A program made the translations under genes and the position numbers. From the NCBI GenBank assembly GCA_011192055.1, contig DUES01000006.1, positions 1-5,528 on the forward strand: a DNA stretch of 5,528 bases. The letters are read 5' to 3'. Each line of letters begins with the position of its first letter. Positions within the stretch are counted from its first letter, which is position 1. Below, one piece after another: positions 1 through 4,781 of this stretch. Source of the DNA: Dehalococcoidia bacterium. Its GTDB lineage: Bacteria; Chloroflexota; Dehalococcoidia; Dehalococcoidales; Fen-1064. Below the pieces are notes generated by a model. It had not been told where the DNA came from. It worked only from the letters and a program-made list of their open reading frames with translations, and ran no database searches.

Positions 1-659
1 AGCTTAACACGCTACCCGAGGACGAGGAGATTCTGGTCTACTGCTACACAGGGCAGTCAGCCTCTTTTGCAGCGGCCGTACTCGGTGTCCTGGGCTATGA
101 CGTCCAGAACCTGCTGCATGGCATGAGCTCTTGGTCAGCAGACGCCGATGTCTATGTAAAGCGATTCAACGCCGAAGCTCACCAGGGTGACTTCAAAACC
201 GAAACAGCAGCCCAAGATGGTAGTTCCTATGATTACCCCGAACTGGAGAACACCAGCTCAACCAGCGATAGCGCGATTATTGAAGCTGCCGCTACATCCT
301 TTTCCCCGAAATATATCGAGGCTTCTGCCCTCAATATCAAGATCGCCGAGGGTGAGGATATGACAATCCTCAGCGTACGCGGAGCAACAGACTATGCCGC
401 CGGACATATTCCCGGTGCCATTAATATTGGTCTGGACAGCCTGGCTGACAACCTGAACAAGCTGGACCCGGACTCACCGGTCTACGTATACTGCTATACC
501 GGGCATTCAGCAGCCCAAGCCGCATCTTTGCTCAATATGCTGGGATATGACGCCTACAGCCTGAAGTTCGGCATGTGCTCATGGACATCAGATACTGCGG
601 TAAATGCCGGCAAGTGCTTCAGTGCTGCCGGAGTCCAGGATTATAACGTAGAAAAGTAA
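1..659 (+). CDS. Tandem rhodanese-domain sulfurtransferase, 5' truncated by window edge
   Basis: The reading frame is open from base 3 to the TAA at 657-659 (218 visible residues), so the gene begins left of the window and the internal ATG at 123 is not its start. Two rhodanese modules are visible. The first is only its C-terminal part, with the active-site loop CYTGQSA (Cys at visible residue 14) followed by the LGYDV and GMSSW elements. The second is complete, with GHIPGA near visible residue 135, the loop CYTGHSA (Cys at visible residue 164) and GMCSW. A low-complexity Ser/Thr/Ala linker joins them. Rhodaneses carry sulfane sulfur as a persulfide on the loop cysteine; both cysteines are kept, so both domains could be active. 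The loops end in Ser where classical thiosulfate sulfurtransferases have Arg. Export cannot be judged without the N-terminus. The gene lies 37 bases before the cytochrome gene and is probably co-transcribed with it, which suggests sulfur or persulfide chemistry. Confidence 0.9.
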   Translation, partial: LNTLPEDEEILVYCYTGQSASFAAAVLGVLGYDVQNLLHGMSSWSADADVYVKRFNAEAHQGDFKTETAAQDGSSYDYPELENTSSTSDSAIIEAAATSFSPKYIEASALNIKIAEGEDMTILSVRGATDYAAGHIPGAINIGLDSLADNLNKLDPDSPVYVYCYTGHSAAQAASLLNMLGYDAYSLKFGMCSWTSDTAVNAGKCFSAAGVQDYNVEK

Positions 660-683
660 GCTATTTGTAACTGATTGATTAAC

Positions 684-688
684 AGGAG
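684..688 (+). promoter_or_regulatory. Ribosome binding site of the multiheme cytochrome gene
   Basis: AGGAG lies 8 bases before the ATG at 697. It decides between that ATG and the in-frame GTG at 691, which is only 2 bases from the AGGAG and therefore unlikely to be used. Confidence 0.7.
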
Positions 689-696
689 CGGTGCAT

Positions 697-1992
697 ATGA
701 AGAGATTAGCATTTGCAGTCATCGGGTTATCTTTACTGGTTGCACTTGTTTTAGCAGGGTGTGCCGCTCCTGCCGGTCCTACACCGGGCGAGGAGCTCAG
801 CTCCTGCGTTCTCTGCCATACCGATAAGGATATGCTCAAGCAGACCGTAACCGTGGTAGAGGAAGTTAAGTCCGAAGCAACTGAAGGAGAAGGCTGAGGG
901 GGAGAATTACCTCCGTTGGAGGTATGGGAAAAGGTCTACCTCAAGGATACCAAGTTCCTCGACAGCACTCATGGCAAAGTCGGTTGCGTTATCTGTCACG
1001 GAGGCAATAGCACTACCGAAGATAAGGATACCGCTCACCAGGCCATTATCATCGACCCATCAGAGAATGGCTGCAATACCTGTCACGAGGACATTGCTCT
1101 TCTTAATGAGACCAGTCTGCACACCAATCTTACCGGTTTCACAACTAAACTAGAAGCCAGGGGCGGAGACATGAGCGAAGGTTCACCTCTGGATACGGCC
1201 TTTGAAAACCACTGCCAGCAATGCCACACCACCTGCGGCCAGTGCCATGTCAGCCGCCCTGATGAACTGGGCGGCGGGCTTGTCTCCAGCCACACTTTTA
1301 AAAGAACTCCATCTATGCAGAATAACTGTGTGGCATGCCATGGTGCCCGTGTTGGTGATGAATACCTTGGTGGTAATGAGGGGATTCCCGCCGATGTCCA
1401 CTGGACCCAGGAGACAATGACCTGTTCCGCCTGTCACGGGCAGGAACTCCACGGAAGCGGGGCTATGGTGGATAACCGCTACAGTAATACCGCAGCCGCC
1501 GCGTGTGAAGACTGCCATGAAGATGTCTGGACAGATACCGCCGCTATCCCCCAGCATGAACAGCACATCGGAGACCTCGAATGTCAGGTCTGTCATTCGG
1601 TAGCCTACAAGAACTGCTACGGCTGCCATATCGCCCTCGACGAAGAAGGGATACCCTGCCGGACCACCGAGCCCTCACAACTGCTCTTTGAGATTGGTCT
1701 CAATCCGATAAGGTCTTCGGAAAGACCTTACAAGTACGTGGTACTGCGGCATGCTCCCACCTGTGTCAGCACCTGTGATTTCTATGGGGAAGACCTCTTT
1801 CCCGAGTTCGATAATGCGCCGACCTGGAAATATGCCACACCGCACAATATACAGTTGCATACCCCTCAGAACGAGAGTTGCAACTCCTGTCATGGCAACG
1901 CTGATATATTTCTGACTGAAGACGATGTGGACCCTGCTGAGAGAGAAGCAAACCGTGGCGTTATCGTAATACAGGTGCCCGCTCCTCAGTAG
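697..1992 (+). CDS. Multiheme c-type cytochrome lipoprotein with in-frame TGA (candidate selenoprotein)
   Basis: Read through the TGA at 895-897, this gives a 431-residue protein. Residues 1-22 form a lipoprotein signal peptide with lipobox LAGC (lipidated Cys22), so the protein is exported and membrane-tethered. Eleven CxxCH heme-binding motifs follow: one before the TGA (Cys37/Cys40/His41) and ten after it, starting at residues 97, 126, 173, 180, 211, 243, 270, 296, 307 and 395. The pair at 173 and 180 is separated by only two residues, implying closely stacked hemes. The TGA is codon 67, between Gly-rich GEG and GGELPP. The part after it has no signal peptide, no ATG near its beginning and only a poor TTG at 916, yet heme attachment needs export; this argues that both parts are one protein. 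Extra cysteines outside heme motifs lie at residues 321, 356 and 360. The likely role is electron transfer or terminal reduction outside the cytoplasmic membrane, with the iron-sulfur and cytochrome b proteins encoded next. The alternatives are a nonsense mutation or a sequencing error. The substrate is unknown; the family resembles large multiheme cytochromes in general, and I cannot assign it to a named reductase. Confidence 0.8.
895..924 (+). promoter_or_regulatory. Candidate bacterial SECIS element following in-frame UGA
   Basis: The UGA at 895-897 is followed 10 bases later by a perfect stem, TACCTCC (908-914) pairing with GGAGGTA (918-924), capped by the 3-base loop GTT (915-917). Seventeen bases separate the UGA from the loop. 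The known bacterial SECIS pattern is a short stem just downstream of UGA, a small loop with G among its first two bases, and roughly 16-37 bases from UGA to loop; all of these are met. Such an element recruits SelB with selenocysteyl-tRNA. No sel genes are in the window, so function is inferred. Confidence 0.5.
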
Positions 1993-2019
1993 AAATCCAC
2001 AGCAATAAAGATAAATTTT

Positions 2020-2025
2020 AGGGAG
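2020..2025 (+). promoter_or_regulatory. Ribosome binding site deciding the start of the iron-sulfur gene
   Basis: AGGGAG ends 5 bases before the ATG at 2031. An in-frame GTG at 2025 overlaps this site and so cannot be the natural start. Confidence 0.65.
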
Positions 2026-2030
2026 TGAAT

Positions 2031-2900
2031 ATGGAACTGAGGCGTAGAGAGTTCCTCAAAGCTTCAGCCGGTGCTGCCGGCCTCGTCCTGCTTGGCTCAC
2101 AGGGATTAGCTACCACAGCCAGAGCTGCCTCTTCCCAGGACCTGGCTATGCTGATTGATGTTTCTAAGTGCGTCGGCTGCTGGTGGTGCTACGCCGCCTG
2201 TAAAAACTACAACAATCAAGCCGAAACTGCCAAGCCTGAACCCGAAGACCCTCCGGCGCTCGCTCCTGACTGCTGGACCAGCCTGTTTGCGCTTAAAAAG
2301 GGCGAGGACGACTGGGGCTACAGGAAAGAAGCCTGCTTGCATTGCACTGACGCAGCCTGTGTCAAGGTCTGCCCCACCGGTGCTCTCAGCTATAATGACC
2401 TCGGTTTCGTCCAGTATGACCGCAGCAAATGTTCGGGCTGCGGCTACTGTGCTCAGAACTGCCCTTTCGGAATACCCCAGCTTGGCAGCAACCGGGTTAC
2501 CGGTGCCGGCGTCATGGATAAATGCACCTTCTGCATAGACCGTGTCAGCAATGGCCAGCCAACCGCTTGCGCCGAAGCCTGCACCACCGGTGCCATTACA
2601 TTCGGTAAGCGCTCTGACCTGCTCAAACAGGCAGACCAACGTGTTGCCGAACTTGCCGGGCAAAATCCCCGTACCAATCTCTATGGTGCCAGTGAGCTTG
2701 GCGGATTACACGTCCTTTACGTGCTCGATGATACGCCCGAAGCTTATGGCCTGCCGGTTGACCCGCAGGTGCCGGCTCCGGCTGATTTGCGAGATGCTCT
2801 CAAGTGGCTCGGTATCGGAGCTGCTGCCGTCGCCGTTGCCGGTTTCGGTCTCAATTATCTTGTTGCCAAGGCAAGAATACGCAGGGATAGCGAGGAATAA
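2031..2900 (+). CDS. Tat-exported four-cluster [4Fe-4S] electron-transfer subunit with C-terminal membrane anchor (FdnH/DmsB-like)
   Basis: This 289-residue protein has a twin-arginine signal (RRREFLK, residues 4-10, then a hydrophobic stretch to about residue 28), so it is folded with its clusters before export. Four cysteine groups bind four [4Fe-4S] clusters: Cys47/50/53/57, Cys102/105/110/114, Cys134/137/140/144 and Cys165/168/180/184. The order and spacing are those of the beta subunits of molybdopterin oxidoreductases (FdnH, DmsB, HybA, NrfC, TtrB). A single hydrophobic helix at about 256-278, followed by a basic tail, anchors it as in formate dehydrogenase FdnH. FdnH normally has no signal of its own and is carried out by the catalytic subunit. 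Here the subunit has its own Tat signal and no catalytic subunit is present in the window. It likely wires the downstream cytochrome b to the upstream multiheme cytochrome. Its TAA overlaps the next ATG. Confidence 0.92.
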   Translation: MELRRREFLKASAGAAGLVLLGSQGLATTARAASSQDLAMLIDVSKCVGCWWCYAACKNYNNQAETAKPEPEDPPALAPDCWTSLFALKKGEDDWGYRKEACLHCTDAACVKVCPTGALSYNDLGFVQYDRSKCSGCGYCAQNCPFGIPQLGSNRVTGAGVMDKCTFCIDRVSNGQPTACAEACTTGAITFGKRSDLLKQADQRVAELAGQNPRTNLYGASELGGLHVLYVLDDTPEAYGLPVDPQVPAPADLRDALKWLGIGAAAVAVAGFGLNYLVAKARIRRDSEE

Positions 2901-3571
2901 TGACTGCAAAACGTACGATTGAGCGTTTCAAGATGCGCACAGTCTGGTTTCACTGGATTCACACTGCCGCCTTTTTAGTCCTGGCTATTACGGGGGCTAT
3001 CCTGTTTATTCCCGGACTCGGCGGTATTGCCGCCGGTGGTTGGACTCGAATTGCCCATCGTGTCGCCGCTATTATTTTCATCATAGTACCCGTAGGCTAC
3101 TTTTTCACCAATCCCAAGATGACGTTGCACTTCATTAAAGAGACTCTAACCTGGGGCAAGGATGACCTGGGGTGGGTCAAGGCAGCACCCGATTACTATT
3201 TCGGCGGTAAGGAGGGAAATATGCCTCCCCAGCCACATATCAATACCGGTCAGAAAATGTGGCAACTTGTGGTTTTGGGAACAGGCATCATCTTCGTACT
3301 GACTGGCCTGGTTATCTGGTTCTTCAGGGACATCGTCCCCGCCGGCTTATTCCAGTGGTTTATCATCATCCATGATGTCGCTTTTATATTTTCCTTCATA
3401 ATGCTTCTGGTGCATATCTATCTTGGTGCCATTCATCCCAGGATGGTGGAATCGTTCCGCTCCATACTGGATGGAAAGGTCTCACCGACCTATGCCAGAA
3501 ACCACTACGGCAAGTGGTATGATGATATCTCCCGGGACGCGGATACAGGGGATACTTCCGGTGAGAAATAA
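2900..3571 (+). CDS. Cytochrome b556-type membrane subunit (formate dehydrogenase gamma / FdnI family)
   Basis: This 223-residue protein has four hydrophobic helices, at about 14-38, 50-70, 120-142 and 152-178. Histidines 18, 53, 158 and 172 lie in these helices in the pattern that binds two b hemes in the formate dehydrogenase gamma subunit, and the NTGQKM element before helix 3 matches the conserved quinone/heme-region signature. The length (about 220) is normal for the family. It exchanges electrons with the quinone pool and with the iron-sulfur protein encoded just before. The ATG overlaps the preceding stop by one base (TAATG) with GAGGA at 2892-2896, so translation is probably coupled and the two proteins made in equal amounts. 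In the absence of a formate dehydrogenase catalytic gene the name describes the fold, not the substrate. Confidence 0.92.
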   Translation: MTAKRTIERFKMRTVWFHWIHTAAFLVLAITGAILFIPGLGGIAAGGWTRIAHRVAAIIFIIVPVGYFFTNPKMTLHFIKETLTWGKDDLGWVKAAPDYYFGGKEGNMPPQPHINTGQKMWQLVVLGTGIIFVLTGLVIWFFRDIVPAGLFQWFIIIHDVAFIFSFIMLLVHIYLGAIHPRMVESFRSILDGKVSPTYARNHYGKWYDDISRDADTGDTSGEK

Positions 3572-3573
3572 CG

Positions 3574-3607
3574 CCTGACAGTGCACTGTTCAGGACTTGC
3601 TTTTTTT
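3574..3607 (+). terminator. Rho-independent terminator of the redox operon
   Basis: CCTGA (3574-3578) pairs with TCAGG (3590-3594), and the inner CAG/CTG extends the stem to about 8 pairs with one bulged T and a TGCA loop. Seven T's follow at 3601-3607 after a 6-base gap, which is longer than ideal. It begins 3 bases after the cytochrome b stop and overlaps the last codons of the convergent repressor gene. Confidence 0.55.
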
Positions 3608-3889
3608 GTCACCCACGTGCACGCGACTCCAGATAGCCACTACCCGTGCCAGTGATTCTGCCGTATCTTCGATATTTGCTTCCTTCAGGAAGCAAATATG
3701 CATATAGTTATTCAGTACCAATTGCCCCACGCTATCAAGGGCAGACCTTACTGCCGCCAACTGGGTTACTATGCTCTCACAGTCACGTCCGTCGGTGAGC
3801 ATTTTCTGTAGGCCTCGTACCTGCCCTTCGATTTTTTTCAGACGTTTCACAATTACTTCTCTTGGTATTTCTTGTCCATTAGTGGTCAT
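3590..3889 (-). CDS. CsoR/RcnR/FrmR-family repressor, CstR-like (probable persulfide sensor)
   Basis: This 99-residue all-helical protein is a clear member of the DUF156 family: it has the N-terminal helix with RLKKIEGQVRGLQKM (residues 16-30), Cys37 in the RDCESI segment, and Cys66 in helix 2. The Cys37-Cys66 spacing of 29 equals that of Cys36/Cys65 in copper sensor CsoR and Cys31/Cys60 in CstR. The CsoR copper ligand His lies four residues before the second Cys; here that position is Tyr62. Two cysteines without the histidine is the pattern of CstR, which senses persulfides and polysulfides and represses sulfurtransferase genes. The neighbouring rhodanese operon supports this. The start is the ATG at 3889-3887, 5 bases after a GGAGG (3895-3899 on the plus strand). 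The gene is convergent with the redox operon and divergent from the operator at 4053-4069. A copper or other thiol sensor remains possible. Confidence 0.88.
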   Translation of the reverse strand: MTTNGQEIPREVIVKRLKKIEGQVRGLQKMLTDGRDCESIVTQLAAVRSALDSVGQLVLNNYMHICFLKEANIEDTAESLARVVAIWSRVHVGDKKSKS

Positions 3890-3928
3890 GGAATCCTCCA
3901 GAGTTGATGTTCAATCTATCTTATTATG

Positions 3929-3958
3929 TATAGTGCCATAAATATGTACACCGGTCAA
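3929..3958 (-). promoter_or_regulatory. Weak candidate promoter of the CsoR-family gene
   Basis: On the minus strand TTGACC (plus 3953-3958) precedes an AT-rich segment containing ACTATA (plus 3929-3934) at 18 bases. The -35 is good but the -10 is poor, so only the general position upstream of the gene is credible. Confidence 0.3.
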
Positions 3959-4023
3959 CTGGTAGCCGGCAAAGAAGTGCTCTAAATAACAGGGGTACTA
4001 GAGAATGATGGCGTTTATTACAC

Positions 4024-4052
4024 TTGACAGCATCACTGAGTAATGCTATGCT
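4024..4052 (+). promoter_or_regulatory. Near-consensus sigma-70 promoter
   Basis: TTGACA (4024-4029), a spacer of exactly 17 bases and TATGCT (4047-4052). Transcription would start at about 4059, inside the operator that follows. It is divergent from the CsoR-family gene, and no intact gene follows it. Confidence 0.7.
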
Positions 4053-4069
4053 ATACCCCAGTTGGGTAT
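4053..4069 (+). promoter_or_regulatory. CsoR/CstR-type operator
   Basis: A perfect inverted repeat, ATACCC (4053-4058), five bases, GGGTAT (4064-4069). CsoR-family operators typically have this kind of ATACC/GGTAT palindrome around a G/C-rich core. It abuts the -10 hexamer and covers the expected start site, so a bound repressor would block transcription. The neighbouring CsoR-family gene (3590-3889, minus strand) is the obvious binder. Confidence 0.7.
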
Positions 4070-4106
4070 CCCTACGGTTAAGAGTGATGTCCTTCATACC
4101 CTGATA

Positions 4107-4136
4107 AATTGTCCGGCTCATCGCAGCCGGGCAATT
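4107..4136. repeat. Strong stem-loop, 12-bp stem
   Basis: AATTGTCCGGCT (4107-4118) pairs with AGCCGGGCAATT (4125-4136) with one T-G wobble and a 6-base loop. It lies about 50 bases into the transcript expected from the promoter at 4024. A short T-poor tail (GCATTTA) follows, so it could be a weak terminator or an attenuator, or simply a protected RNA end. Confidence 0.55.
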
Positions 4137-4561
4137 GCATTTATACCCCTCAGGATATTATCACTCTCCGAAAGCCGAGTGTTAATTAAGCTGCAAATCA
4201 TACATCTATCCCCATAAAAAGAGCAAAAAAGCGGCTACAACACTACTTCAGACTGTGCTATTTCCGGACTGGCAATATATATTACGCCAACGGATACATA
4301 AAGATGTACCGACACGCTGGCAAAGGATTCACCGGACCCTCATTTTCCTTGAAATGCCAGGCTCTTACTTACTTATTCGCAACTTCAAACGGAAAAACGC
4401 TTATAAACCACTCCAGTCGCGTTTCAGATGGAGTCCGACTCTCCCCCGTCTCCAGCAGAAACACGGAAGAGCCTTCCAGAGGCTCGTTGATAATACGAAT
4501 ATCGGAACCATCGCGCGAAGCCGCCACCCGGAAGACCGGCCGGAAGGACGGTTTCGGCCTT
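4137..4561. other. No recognisable gene; segment open in several frames
   Basis: No supported gene. Bases 4137-4369 are AT-richer with scattered stops. Bases of about 4424-4561 are GC-richer and open in at least four frames on both strands, but none of the translations has a recognisable domain or a ribosome binding site. At its right side it joins the transposase remnant abruptly at 4562. It is probably debris from past insertions or a non-coding repeat. Confidence 0.5.
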
Positions 4562-4678
4562 ACCCGGCTCAATTATACAGGGTTTTAACCCTGAGCGATT
4601 TAACCACTTCCTTATGGCTTTAGCCGTAAACTCAGAACTATTATCGGAACGTATGCGCCGTGATACCACGAAAAATGG
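4562..4678 (-). pseudogene. Remnant of IS3-family transposase (OrfB, DDE/rve domain)
   Basis: On the minus strand about 39 codons read as the centre of an IS3-type integrase domain. IRSDNSSEF holds the second catalytic Asp with the usual SDNG/PEF context (Ser replaces Gly), followed by TAKAIRKWLNRSG and an IEPG that in intact enzymes continues as SPWENGY. Here homology ends sharply at IEPG (base 4562) and the frame runs on as unrelated sequence. The N-terminal half and the final catalytic Glu are missing, so it is inactive. No terminal inverted repeats were found. Confidence 0.75.
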
Positions 4679-4691
4679 ATAGGCTATGATA

Positions 4692-4720
4692 TTGACAAAT
4701 GGGGGCCTAATGATTAAGGT
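4692..4720 (+). promoter_or_regulatory. Candidate promoter of the glycyl radical enzyme gene
   Basis: TTGACA (4692-4697) with a weak TAAGGT (4715-4720) after 17 bases, about 60 bases before the start codon. The -35 is perfect but the -10 matches only three positions. Confidence 0.35.
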
Positions 4721-4764
4721 GTGGGCTAGGAAACCTTGTCAATAGCTGAAATCGAGATCAGCAA

Positions 4765-4773
4765 AAAGGAGGT
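4765..4773 (+). promoter_or_regulatory. Strong ribosome binding site of the glycyl radical enzyme gene
   Basis: AAAGGAGGT is nearly fully complementary to the 16S rRNA tail and lies 8 bases before the ATG at 4782. The in-frame TAG at 4773-4775 excludes any earlier start. GGAG (4768-4771) could pair with CTCC (4777-4780), a short hairpin that might partly mask it. Confidence 0.75.
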
Positions 4774-4781
4774 AGTCTCCA

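Noticed and set aside
895..897. Genome-wide recoding of TGA as Trp or Gly
   Set aside because: The CsoR-family gene ends at a TGA at the expected family length, TGG is used normally for Trp, and only one in-frame TGA occurs across the window's genes.
1762..1779. CVSTCD as a twelfth heme motif
   Set aside because: Three residues separate the cysteines and Asp follows rather than His, so it does not fit CxxCH or the usual variants.
916..1992. Separate gene starting at TTG 916
   Set aside because: No signal peptide although it carries ten heme motifs that need export, a TTG start with poorly spaced GGGGGAG, and the same frame as the upstream lipoprotein part. One interrupted gene is the better reading.
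2106..2663. Long minus-strand frame opposite the iron-sulfur gene
   Set aside because: The plus-strand frame has four complete cluster motifs and a Tat signal; the antisense translation shows nothing recognisable.
3924..4121. Minus-strand 65-codon open frame
   Set aside because: It runs through the strong plus-strand promoter and operator, starts inside the stem-loop, lacks a ribosome site and has no recognisable sequence.
4578..4593. Palindrome CAGGGTTTTAACCCTG as a terminator
   Set aside because: It lies inside the transposase remnant's codons, the loop is only two bases, and no T-run follows on either strand.
4255..4623. Plus-strand open frames between 4255 and 4623
   Set aside because: Overlapping open frames in several phases, no ribosome site, no recognisable domain, and overlap with the transposase remnant on the other strand.
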